Shown: positions 48,401 through 60,522 of the stretch, piece after piece | Numbering within the stretch: the stretch's first letter is position 1 | How the letters are laid out: each line of letters begins with the position of its first letter | Notes under the pieces: generated by a model | Databases searched by the model: none | Seen by the model: only the letters and a program-made list of their open reading frames with translations | What the model was told of the DNA's origin: nothing | NCBI RefSeq assembly: GCF_019578655.1 | Contig: NC_063257.1 | Span: 5,146,001-5,210,000 of the forward strand | Length of the DNA: 64,000 nucleotides | DNA from: Ricinus communis | Lineage: Eukaryota; Streptophyta; Magnoliopsida; Malpighiales; Euphorbiaceae | Direction: 5' to 3' | Made by a program: the position numbers and the translations under genes

Positions 48401-51400
48401 AACCGGTGAGAAGAGTTTCCTTTTTCGTGCAGGATTCTCTCACGTTCAGTTTTTCTTCTTTGCCCTGAATGTCACATTCAGGCTTAGGTTTTCAGGTTAC
48501 CTAATTTCGATACTTGTGCGTTAAATTAATTAAGTAATCTCATTCTTCTACCTCATGTATCATGTATTGCTATATGTTAACCGATGCCTTAACTTAGATG
48601 AAACGACTTAGCAATCTCAAAAGAAATTATTTTACTGTATCTTCCATTTCTATTCATTGATTCTTTGCAAGAACCAATTCTTTTATTCCTTTTACAATTG
48701 GTGTTCGGAGCACTTCTCTAATATTTTGAGACAAAAGAAAAGAAATGCTTTAGCCCAGCTTTGGTTACAGTAAGTTCCTTCTAAGATACTACAAAAATCG
48801 AAAAGAAAGATCTGTAAAAGTTTTCCAGAATACAATAAAGACACCAACTATATACAAATGTTGGTATTCTAGGTAAGGAAATAAAGGTTGCAAGTGGAAG
48901 AAATTGATGTGGTTAAATTTACAGGATGGTCCACTCTTGATTTTTATCTTTTACTCTTCTTTTTTATATGTTTAAGATTTAGGAGAAGGTAATACTAAAT
49001 TAGTTTTTCTAACTTTTTAAAATTATAATATTTTATTTAGTTAGAGCACATCTGTAAATAACACACATCAGGGTGTGAATCTTAAGCAAAAATGATTGGG
49101 AAAAGCCCAAAATCTTCCCTTTAATCAAGGGGGGGTTCCAAAAAGAGTCATCTCCTTGAAAACTTAAAAAAAAAAAAAGAAAATTAAGAGCACATGGAAG
49201 AATGAATATATTCAAAGCCTTCTTGTCAAAGTAAGTTAGCTGAGTGTTTGAATTTATTTTATTTCTTTTTTGTAGAGAGAGAAGCCTAATTAAGCCAGTA
49301 TGGTATGCATACAAGAAAGCCCGTGATGATACATGGAACAAAATATTTAAAAAGAAAAAAGAAAGAAACAAGTGAAAGTTTTTAGAGAGAGAAACTGGAA
49401 AACCAAAACAAAACATAGAGAGAAGATACATAAAGGGGAAGCCCCCATGAGCCAAAAGACACAACATCAACCAGTCACTGTCAATCCACTTTGTCGGGGA
49501 GGCTCCAATATCACACTCTTCCTCTTATCTTCCTTTCATACTTAACCACTCTTCTGCGGTATGCTGGCCACACCTCTCTTATTCAAGCTGAAATCGTGGA
49601 AACTAAACTTTTAAATTCTCAAAATTCTAATCTGTATTGGCAGCAAAATAATAAGATGGTTTTATTTAAATTTTTAAAACCAGAAAGGAGCAAAAATGTG
49701 AAAATTTGGTCAAAATTCATGGAAGCTTTAATAAATTTCTCTTTTTTTTTTAAAAAAAAAAAAAGTAAAAGAAAACCAAACAATAATATACATACTAAAG
49801 ACAAACACCCGAGTAAGGATCGTTTCATAAAATCTTCTACTTTGTAGGAGTCTTTTCTTTTTCTCCTTTGTCCTCTCGTATACGAAGAGTAGTAGCCAAG
49901 AATGTTGCTGACCAGTTTTTAGCCAGAAACCCTTCTTGCCCTTTTAATTTTACTCTTGTTTTATTTACATCATCAATGTATTTTACATCCACTGTGTCTT
50001 TCTGAGTAATTGTCTAAATTTAGAGTTTTCTTTTCTATACAATTGGGACTTTTGATTTTCTTTTGCTCCTTGAAGATTAAGGATAATTTTTTGGAATTTC
50101 TTCAATGATGACTCCTTGGAAAATTGATTTCAAAAATGTGTTTTTCTTCCTTTAGGGTAACCACATCCCAGTCCTCATCTTCGCTGAAGATAAGGGTCTC
50201 CCCATGATGGATAATGATCTGCAATTCTGATCTAAATTTGGAAGAGAATGTCGATTTTGAAGAGTGCGATGAGCTTAAGAGCATTAAAGGGTAGTTTTCT
50301 TTTGAGTTACGTTTGCTAGAGCAGACTTTCTCTTAGCTATTATATGTGCTTTTCTAACTCACTTGCTTTAATCAGGTTGACTTGTGTAATTTTTTATCAC
50401 TTTGATCTCTTTTTTGTTACTTGATTAAATACATGTTCGATTGAGCTTGTATTATTTTAGAAGACTAACCCTTTATTTTGGACAAAGAGTAAATAAGGGA
50501 GGAAATAAAATAAGAGAGAAAAATAGAAAATGATTATAAGTTCTTATTGTTTGGAAAAATTAAAAATAATAATAATAATAATAATAAAGAGAAAACCGAT
50601 ATATTTTATTTTTCACCTTATAATTTTTTCATTTTGGGAATGGAATAAAAGTTAATAAATAAAAAAATATGGTAAGGAATAAAAGATAGATCCCATTTTT
50701 ATTTATATTTTCTGATTCGACTCATTTTTTAAATTTGATTTGAATTCGTTAAAAAGAGATAGTGATCTATGTTTGACTTTATTTTTAAGTTTGTTAAATT
50801 CAAATTAAACTTGAAAAAATTAAATATCCAACTTGTTGATACATGCACTTTTAAATTTACTATAAATTAATTTTTTTATAAAAGATATATGTATTTCTAA
50901 AGTAATATTATAAATTAATAACAAGAATAAAGTATAAATAATTTTTTTTATTGTTCTTTAAATAGATGATAATAGTTTTTTAATTGATTTTATTCAATAG
51001 GTCTTTTTCATTTTATTTCTTATGAAGTAAAATACTTTAACATAATTTTTTAACGAGTTCTCTTTAATCATTTTGAGCTTACCACTTTTTTGTAATTTAT
51101 TTTTATTAATGAATTTTACTTTATTTCTTATTTATTATCATTTATATAATAAAAATTAATATTTTAAATAATTTGAACGTGACTCAAATTTTGACTCGTC
51201 TATTTAACATCTTAAAATTCATTCAAAAAATCTCAAAATTAAATTAATCTCAATAACTAACTAAATCGATTGTAAACCATAACATTTTGAGATTAGCTTG
51301 ATTCATTTTTACTCCTAAAATACATCAGTGGAAATACTATTATAAATTTTTAAATGAGAAATTCTTGCTTAATATAAATAAATAACTCCATTTATATACA

Positions 51401-51479
51401 AAAATAATAAATAATTATTACCTGCTTATTTTTTAAATAATTAATTTAATCAAATTATAAACAAAATATAAAATTCACT
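45481..51479. other. Long intergenic region before the AHL gene
   Basis: No gene can be supported on either strand. The block 45520-45800 is GC-richer than its surroundings and has no identified content. An (AAT)n run lies at about 50565-50587. Most of the region is AT-rich. Open frames at 49033-49470 and 49491-49847 are Phe/Lys-rich products of poly-T/A tracts and not domain-like. Confidence 0.4.
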
Positions 51480-51612
51480 CTAAGAACGCTTTCGGCATCC
51501 AGGGGTTGCCGACCGGCCATAGAACCCTATTCAATAAGTGAAACGCATTAGCTGTCCGCTCTTAGATTGAATAGCAAGAGTCGGAAAAAGGCAAATACTC
51601 GTTGAGCATTCT
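51480..51612. other. Chloroplast-derived insertion (NUPT)
   Basis: A GC-rich patch in AT-rich surroundings that contains GGCATCCAGGGGTTGCCGAC, CCATAGAACCCTATTCAA, AACGCATTAGCTGTCCGCTC and AGAGTCGGAAAAAGGCAA. I recognise these as the chloroplast inverted-repeat spacer on the rps12/trnV side of the rRNA operon, from memory. In the right half several Gs of the chloroplast version appear as A, consistent with decay of an old nuclear copy. No complete organellar gene is included. Confidence 0.65.
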
Positions 51613-52057
51613 TAAGAATTTGTATTTATATGTTATTTAATTTATTTAGTTCAAACACTTTATGTAGTTAAAAATTAATATTTTTTTCTTAAAAAGATTA
51701 TTAAGGAATTTTATAAAATAAATGAACTAAGAATTAATATTTAAAATTATTTATTAATAACTAATTAATTAATTAATTAATTATTAATAAAAATAAATAT
51801 TACAGTTTAATATGTAAATAGTTATGGGATGCAGTGTAATTAGAAATGTGTGGAGTGGTAAATGCAGTATTGACGTATGAAAAATAAAAAGACAAAAAAA
51901 CCCAAAAAAGAGAAAAATCCAAAAAGGGGTGGAATGGAGATGATGAAATACACTCTCCCCATTCCTCTCTCTGTTAAGTGGACCCTACGGCGCCATTAGT
52001 CTTTACTCTTTACTTGGTTTCCAAGATCATTCCCCCCCGCCCTCTTCTCTTTCTCCC
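51613..52057. other. AHL upstream region
   Basis: AT-rich sequence with a TTAA tandem run at 51762-51783, followed from about 51950 by a pyrimidine-rich proximal promoter of the AHL gene. Confidence 0.4.
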
Positions 52058-52063
52058 TATAAA
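52058..52063 (+). promoter_or_regulatory. Putative TATA box of the AHL gene
   Basis: TATAAA within CCCTATAAACC lies 231 bases before the ATG. It is followed by a TTC/CT-rich leader typical of plant 5' UTRs. Confidence 0.5.
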
Positions 52064-52288
52064 CCGTTTCTTCTTCTTTCTTGCTACTCTTCTTCTCTCC
52101 CTCTCTTTCTTATTTTATTACACAACATCCGGAATTATAAAATCCCACCCAATCAAACACCACACTTACCCAAAATAGAGTTTTTTCTTTTTCTTTTAAA
52201 AAATATACACATATTTATATATCCCAGAAAAACCAATCCACAGCATTAGAATAAAAATAAAGTAAAAGAAGCCTTTCAGCAAAAAAAC

Positions 52289-53221
52289 ATGAAAGGTGAA
52301 TATGTCGACCAGCAGCATCACCATCACCATCACCCTAAACATGAATCCACCAACATGTTCTCCAAACTCCACCACCACCACCACCCTCTCCCCTTCTCTA
52401 CCCACTTCCAACTCTCCCGCGATTCCGAAGATGATGACACTAGAAGCACCGGTGCTGCCACCACCGCCATAACCACCGCCACCGCCACCGCCACTACAAC
52501 AACCCCAACCAGACCTACTGAGCCACCCAACAGCAGTGGCGGTACTGACGGTGCTACAATAGAAGTTGTTAGGCGGCCTAGAGGCAGGCCGCCAGGATCC
52601 AAGAACAAACCAAAACCGCCGGTCATAATTACTCGAGACCCGGAACCAGCTATGAGTCCTTACATTCTTGAAGTATGCGGTGGAAGTGATGTAGTTGAAG
52701 CAATATCCCGCTTTTGTCGCCGAAAAAACATTGGAATATGTGTTCTTACAGGATCTGGAACCGTCGCTAATGTTACTCTACGTCAACCCTCAACTACTCC
52801 TGGTTCTACCATTACCTTCCATGGAAGATTCGACATTTTATCCATTTCAGCCACTTTCATGCCTCAGACGGTGTCGTATCCAGTTCCTAACACTTTCACT
52901 ATTTCTTTAGCCGGTCCTCAAGGTCAGATCGTTGGCGGGTTAGTTGCTGGGAGTTTGATAGCGGCTGGTACGGTCTATATCATGGCGGCCACGTTTAATA
53001 ACCCGAGTTATCACCGGCTACCCGTTGATGATGAAGGGAGGAATTCTGGGTCTGGCGGTGGCGGTGGAGAGGGACAGTCACCGGCTGTGTCAGGTGCAGG
53101 TGGTGGGGGAGATAGTGGCGGTGGTGGTGGAGATTCGGGTGGTGGGATGGTTATGTACAGCGGTCATTTGCCTTCAGATGTTATATGGGCACCTACTGCT
53201 AGGCCTCCACCGCCTTATTGA
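52289..53221 (+). CDS. AT-hook motif nuclear-localized (AHL) protein, intronless clade A type
   Basis: A 310-residue intronless gene. AHL proteins bind the minor groove of AT-rich DNA, form trimers through the PPC domain and act in chromatin and developmental control. A His-rich N-terminus (two runs, residues 10-15 and 28-32) and a Thr/Ala tract precede one AT-hook core, RPRGRPPGSKNKPKPP (about 96-111). The PPC/DUF296 domain runs from about 121 to 235 and includes GRFDIL (179-184), where the family usually has GRFEIL. The C-terminus is Gly-rich (253-286) and ends in RPPPPY. The single AT-hook with RGRPPGSKNKPK and the lack of introns place it in AHL clade A (type I). The ATG is the first in frame, after a leader of about 200 bases with a TATA-like box. 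The exact Arabidopsis counterpart is uncertain. Confidence 0.94.
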   Translation: MKGEYVDQQHHHHHHPKHESTNMFSKLHHHHHPLPFSTHFQLSRDSEDDDTRSTGAATTAITTATATATTTTPTRPTEPPNSSGGTDGATIEVVRRPRGRPPGSKNKPKPPVIITRDPEPAMSPYILEVCGGSDVVEAISRFCRRKNIGICVLTGSGTVANVTLRQPSTTPGSTITFHGRFDILSISATFMPQTVSYPVPNTFTISLAGPQGQIVGGLVAGSLIAAGTVYIMAATFNNPSYHRLPVDDEGRNSGSGGGGGEGQSPAVSGAGGGGDSGGGGGDSGGGMVMYSGHLPSDVIWAPTARPPPPY

Positions 53222-56200
53222 GATTGATCTGAGTGACTTTACTGTGAATTATTTCTAGACATCTTTTTCTTTCTTTTTTTGTTATTAATTATAACTTTAG
53301 GTGTTTTTCTTGAGACTTGATCGTGTTCAATTCTGAGATGTCAATGTAGTAATGATTTTAGCTTCGTTACACAGTGCAGTTGTTTTTCCTTTTCTTTTCG
53401 TAAAAGAAATTTATTATTGTTCTCTTTTATTATTATTGCTATTGTCTATTTTAAGAAAAAAGAAAATATCGATAGAAAAAGAAAATTTGATTAAGAAATT
53501 GAAAATAAATAAAACTATATAGTACTGAGACGTGAAAAGAAAACTCATGGGACTGGTCTCTGACGCTGTGCTATTAATGGGAGTGACTGTATAAGAGTCG
53601 TTCAAGGTGAGCATATTTATTTCTGTGTGTGTGGTCATGGGTTTTACATGGTGGGTTTAGTGAGGGATGAGTTATTGGGTTATGGGTATTGGTATATTTT
53701 TTGCTTTGAAGTTTGAAACTGAGCAAATTATCACTGCAGGATGGGTGAGGTGCTTTCTGCTGTTTTGCAGTTGCACCAGGGGACGAAAGATGAGGGTGGC
53801 TGGCTGGCTGGGGTTTCAGATTTCTCATAGCTTAGGCTTGTAGCTTTCTTGATTTGGATAAAGCGTATGGCAGTGGAGAACGTGGCTAGGGTTATGCTTG
53901 CCAGAGTTTTCTTTTTCAGAGTGAAGAAGATGCTTTGCTTTTATCCAATATGTTCTTGAAAGCTCTCTTCTAAAACCCACTTTAAATTTTCTCCCATCTT
54001 TTCTCCTTTCTTCCTTTCCATCTGATCTACCTGTACTTTCTTTTGTCTCTTTCTCTCCTCTTCCCTTCGTTATTTCTTTCTTTGACGGGAAAAAGAAGAA
54101 TTAAACCATAACGCAAGCAAAATATAGGGTTTCTTGATTTATTATGCCTATGCCTTGGGCTTTTTTTTTTTTTTTTTCTCTTTTGCTGTTTCTCACTGAG
54201 AAGACCAATTATGTTTGCATGAATCTTTCAGTTCTGTATGGTTATTTGTACACACAATAGAAACATTTATGATAGGATCATCACATGACCCATTTCTTTT
54301 GCTATAGTACAAATATTCATCACAAAATGGAGCAAGTTGCTTCATTTTTCATGGGAAAGATGATCCAAGTTTTAGTATATGGTTATTATCATTATTACTT
54401 TTTGTCTTGTTTTCAGTTGAGGATAAGGATTTTGAAATGAAATTATGATCTGTCTTTTTCAATACAATTCTGTTATCTAATTTTTGATACTCATTGCAGT
54501 TCTTATTGAATGTGTTGGAGGTGGATTTTTCATTCTGTAACTTATGACTGAAACCATGAATTAAGGAAATATAGTGTTACTTACATTGCAACACTTCCCT
54601 AATGATTGCCTAATTTCATAAATCCAGTGAATAAATGGGTTGATAATATATATATATATAGTCAGGAGTTAATGGAGAGAAAGAGAGGTGTTGTACATAA
54701 ACAAATGGAGATATTGGATATTTTGCTGCTATATTTATATTGTCATCCATGATAAAGTTAATGTATATCTTATAATTGATTGCTATGATTTGATTTGCAG
54801 CAATGTTCTAAATTTTATATTTAATATGAAAAGCTGACATTGATTGTGATGATATGGAAGCATAGGATTTTAAAGTTGAATAATTCTTATTTAGTGTATA
54901 TTTATGTTACTTTTTATATAAATAAATCTATGTGTGTAATATATATTTCTTAATTTTAAGTAATTAATTATAAAATAATTATTCAAAATTAAAATATAAA
55001 ATTATTCATTTATATATTTTATTTTTTATTCCTTGCAGATTTTTAAAATTTTGAAAAATAAATCATATTCAGGGTAAAATATTAAAAAGAAACAAAAATA
55101 TTCGTATTTTTTTATTTTTTATCGAATTTATAATATTTCTTATTTTATTTATTTTCACTGTATTAAAATATTAAAAATATGAATTTTAACTGTTTTTAAA
55201 TTATTATTTTGTTTATTTTTTAATTTTTATGTTATTTTTAAATAAAACAATTGAAAAATAATCATACTTTGAATTTTAAAAAAAATTAAAAAACAGTATA
55301 TTTTTTAAAAAATATAATACAGTAAAAGTGATATTTTTTATTAATTTTAAAATATTTCAATAAAAATTCTGAAAATATTACCGAATTGAAGATATACTTA
55401 TAATCTTTTTATTCATAATAGTTTTCCTTGGAGATTTTTAGGAACACCAGCTTCTTTGAACTAAACACTAATGGAGTTGTTATCCCCACACTTAATGAAT
55501 ATATAGTTCAATACATTGGAAGAAAGAATAACTGTATCTAGGAATCGGCCTGTTGCAAAGAGAAACACTTTACCTGTGAATCAAAATTCAAGCATTTAAA
55601 AATGGGGAAATCTAGGATTAATACAAATCAATCCTCTCTAATTTTCTGCAAAAGAAACAAAAACAAAATTTGTATGTCTATGGAACTTCACTGTTCCTAG
55701 CATTTATTGAGTTCGTAGAGGCATGCATGTAAAGAGATTAGGTACAATAAACATTGGTTTCTGTCCTCTCTTCCACATCATAATTAGAGGAAATATATTC
55801 TCATTATCCCATTTCAATTAAATATACTAACATCATAGAATTATGCAATTCCCCATTATTTTTAGCACCCACGAGTACACCCATAAAACCATTTTTAATA
55901 TAATGATACCATTTGTATAATATATAAATACCACAACATCAAATTGTATAAAATGGTAAAATAACTTAGAAGTGGACAGTTAGAATTCAAACTCTCTGAT
56001 CTATGGAAAACTTGCACAAATGGGCACAACACAAGAACCTTCTTCATGTATGAAAGGTCATAAAGTTGCCAAGAATTTCTTCAAATCATTATCCTTTATC
56101 AATAAAAGTATTTATTTGATAAAATCCGGCAAAAGCAAAACTGTCAGCTGGTGGCTTTGTGGAAAAACAAGTAGGCTATAGCTTCAGGTAGCATTATACT

Positions 56201-58899
56201 TGGAATCTCACTTAATTTACTTTAAGCAATAGAGATCTTAATATCATGAGAGAAGCATCCTTTTGTTAGAAAAACAAAAGCCTAAGGGAGGGATCCACTT
56301 GCATGCTTACACATATTTATCTTTATCATATAAATGGCGTCACCTATTCTTGACCATCTTTGCCTCAATTTCACATTTCCTTTCTTAATGATAACACCTT
56401 TGCGACTATGTGCATAACATATTACTGTATATGATTAATTATGTAAGGTGGGCGTTTTTGTATGGTTAATTAATTAATTTACGTGGGTTCGTTCATTACA
56501 TTGACCTTTTTTATAGAATGCACAATAAAAGAGCTACCAAAATCTAATAATAATAATATCTTTAGTTGTTCGCTGTTGACTCTGTGTCGCGTCTGTCATT
56601 TTGCACTGTATTTAGACAGTGGCAAAAGCATAATATATAGTATCGATTAATTTAAATATTATATAAATAATAATAGTGATATTTAAAATTAAAAAAAGAA
56701 TATTTTTTTAGTGGCATGCTTAAGGAATTTGGCATGGCGCATGCATGTGTAATAGTTAATATATTGATCTGCTTTATTAGCATAGCAGCTTAATTTAAAA
56801 GCCTGATTAATTTAGCGATTAAGCGGTGCTTACTTAGTTTGAAAATCATCTGACTTCACTTCATTACAATTCAATTGGATATTAACCAAATGAAAATTCA
56901 TATAATAATAATATATATTGAAAAAGACTAACGCCTTAAACTAATGGATTTTGTTTCTCCTTTTATTTTTTCACAATTGAATTTACTATAATAAAATGTT
57001 AATATTTTAAAAATAACACTCTTATATTTACCACGAAAAATAATAAACTTCTACTAATAGTGATGGATGGTTGACAAAATACTTAAATTCTAGACCTTTC
57101 TGGTTTTTTTTTTTTAATAAAATTAATCAAGCCATTATCTGATTGGCAGGCTTACATGTATGGCTTTTATAAGTTATTTTAAGTGATTAAGGTAATTAGG
57201 GTTCCATAACCATATTGATTTTTCTTTAAAGAATTGTGGCTAACTTTTAGCTATATCAATTCTTGCTATTTGCATGCGTGAAAATTTTAGCAGTTTGTGT
57301 TTTTATTGTAAAATTGTCGTATAATTTTATAGGTGATAAAACAAATAGTTGTTTTAATACGGTTATTTATTTAAAATTTAAATTTAAATTTTATTTAAAT
57401 TAAAAAAAATTATTACTATCTAATCTATATAATTTTAAATAAAATATTATATTTTAATATTATAATACTCATCCTAAAAGAAAAGAAAATGATTAGTTTT
57501 TTTTTCTTTAATTAATAACACAAACACAGACGGATAACTAACTTTCCTTAATTGGTATTCAATGATTCGGAGTTCTCTTCTCTTGCTGGTTCTGTTCGGA
57601 ATCCAATAAGCAGCAGAATAGGTCAATGAGCAACAGACCTTTTGACTTTGCGATGTGGGTATGAATCCATGATTATAATATCCCAATTTAATTCTTTCAA
57701 CTGCGCGACATGTCTCTGTTCGAAAAATAAATATAAGATGTGTTGAAGAAGAGGATGAAAGTGGTACTACCGGATTAGGAATAACAAAGAAGCAGTGTCC
57801 CACAGCAAGAATGTTTTCAGGCATGATCTATAGAAAATCTAATAAGCAGATAGTGAGAAACGTTGTTCCTGAATCAAATTGTACGTACGCATTGCCACTC
57901 CTGAATCAATGACCTTGATGCGCTGTAGCTCTTCCAACCATGATCAGCAAGTAATTATTCTATTTATAATGGAAGAAAAAAAGAAGAAGAAGAATTAATT
58001 AATTAATTTAATATCAACTGATAACAAATGGGCCGACATACATACATAAAATGCATGTAGAGGAAATGCAATGCCATTGGTCAAGGCTGACATAATAGGA
58101 GAAAGTACACGTGTACGGACGTGATGAGTTAATGGAAAGGAGTTAAAAACAAGAGGAGAAGTCGTCGTCCCCGTCCCCCTCAAGTACAGTGGGGCAGTAG
58201 TGCCATAAGGTGGAATGGAAAGTCAAAATCTAAAACCAAATCAGCCCTTCTTCTTGTTTTACAAATCTGAGTCCTTATCCGTATATATACCAAAGGAGAA
58301 GAGTGAACAAACTAGAAAGGAAGGAATGGGTCCCTACTTGTTGCTAATGGGAATGGACTATACAGGTGGTGTCTATCTGTCTGCTTGTCTAAGCCAAGTT
58401 TGGTGGACGGTAGTTGAACCAGTCTTCCTAACCCACGTGGATGTTCGGGTTTGTCTTGTTCTTTTCCTGTTTCATTTTTGGACTTTTTATTACATTTTCC
58501 TACTTTTTTTTTTTCTTTTGGAGTAATAATGAGGCTGATTTCTTTTACATGTGCTGCCTTTTCTTTACTCGACCAAATTTTCTCATCAGTTTTTTTTTTT
58601 TTAATATATATATATTTTTGTTGAATCTTTTCCAACAAAGTGAAATACTTAGATTGATGATAAATTAGTATCTCTACGTGTGTCGACATTTCCACAATGG
58701 GCCCAAAATCTATGGAATCATCCTATATGGACCCAGTCCACCTCCTTCCCGGTTGGCTTGCAAAAGTGCAAATTCAAAGCCGAGCGCATCACCTAAATGT
58801 TACTGAGAAGAAATTGGAAATCGTGTCAAACATTATTTGTAAAAGAATGTCCACTTTTGATTTAGCATCTCGTGCTGAATTAAACAATTGATTGGGGTT
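53222..58899. other. Intergenic between AHL and UBP16
   Basis: The first 200 bases are probably the AHL 3' UTR. The stretch 53540-54200 is pyrimidine-rich in part. The sequence is very AT-rich from 54880 to 55400. A poly-T run lies at 54162-54177. A minus-strand open frame at 57474-57824 has no recognised domain and is not called as a gene. The last 200 bases before 59097 are probably the UBP16 3' UTR. Confidence 0.4.
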
Positions 58900-59096
58900 C
58901 AAAACCCTTGCGGGACTCGTGTACGCTATACACTCTTCTGAGAACTTCCGGGGGAAAGGCAGAGGAATTGACAAAATGGGGACATGGCCTACTCATTTCT
59001 TTAAACAAAGCCAGCTACAACAGTACAAATACATACAGCCCCTCTTTTCCCAACTCTTATTTACGCCTCTAACTTAATTACCTGACATAAAAATGC

Positions 59097-60484
59097 TTAA
59101 TCTGTTCTTTGGCTCATTGACCTTCTAAATGTTACACCAGATTTTACAGAGTTAACTCCTACTTTTGCCGAGTTAGCCTCCCTACAACTACCGCTACTTC
59201 CTAACTTTCTACACTCTTTACCCGTGTCACAACACGAAAAAGTATCACCTCCTTTCACTTCCAAATCCACCACCCTGCTACTCTCCCTCGGTAGCCTATC
59301 CCAAGTACCATCCTCCATCGATGAATCTGCACAATCAGGTTGAGACCTGCTCATTTCTGACAAATGCCTTGTGTACAAGGGAGAAGAAGAAGAAGAAGAA
59401 GAAGAAGATGAAGTGTCGGAATCAGATGTGCTCTTCCAAGAGTTCCAACCACCAAAAATGAAATCAGAAAGGTCATCAGTACTCGTAGAATCTCGTGTGC
59501 TCTCAGTACTGCATGAACCCTCGTCAGAGTTGCTGCTTGTAAAAGAATAATTATCACTTGATGAGTCCTCTTCTAAAATCCTTTGAAGATGATGGAACTT
59601 CAAATAGAAAGATTCAACACTGGTCATATTTTCTGGAGGAAACGAATTGGGGTTGAATCGGACAACATTTGGATGAGTGGATGAAGATCTTGAATTTAAT
59701 GCAGTATTCTTCGCACTGACTCTTGATGCACTTCCTTTCATTTTTGGATCAGAAGATGCTATTCTGTTCCTTATCAATCTTGGAGCCCTCGGTGAGCACC
59801 TACAGAAGAAATTTAACGTGTCAAATGGCAAATAATAATAATGTATCTTCAACTACCAAATAGAGCTCCTGTGATTCGTCACCTTGCATAAAGAAGCATG
59901 TAAGCGCCTTTTGTCAGGACCCTTTCAAGCTCTACAGCTGTTACCTACTCAATATTGCCAACATAATAAAATAAAGGGTTAGCTTATTATAATATTGCCA
60001 AAACGCATGTAAATGAAATATTTTAAACTGTACTTTCTGTAGCCTGAGAGTTGTACAAAGAATTCTTAACAAAGATCATAAAAACCAAAGGCATGCCAAA
60101 GGTCCACTAGCTGAAGTATATGAACTTTTCACTACCAAATCCTGGATGAAACATGAGGATTAAACGTAGGGGTGAGCATCCGGTCGAAACTGAATTAACT
60201 AAACTACTTGTAAATCCTAACTGTTTAAGCATTCCCCTCATCTCATGTGAGCATCCTCACAGCAACCATGTATCAACATCACCCACAAATTTAAATTCCA
60301 CTAGTTATCTATTGTCAAACAGGCAAGGAAATCCAGCTCATCAAACAGCCATCATTGCTAATCACTGGTTTCAAGTCCGATCTCCCTCCTCTTGGTTCCA
60401 TTACTAAGGCTTGTGTCAGCCATCATTTATTAATAGCCTTGGGATCCAACACTTAATACAGGCAGATTCTTATATTAAGCGAAT

Positions 60485-60522
<38 letters not shown>

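Noticed and set aside
49033..49847. Two open frames on opposite strands
   Set aside because: They are Phe/Leu- and Lys/Asn-rich translations of poly-T/poly-A tracts.
57474..57824. Open minus-strand frame of 116 codons
   Set aside because: No domain, signal or conserved motif was recognised. Codon composition is unremarkable, and neighbouring frames are equally open over part of the stretch.
59351..59557. Minus-strand leucine-rich frame
   Set aside because: Shadow of the Ser-rich last exon of UBP16 in another frame.
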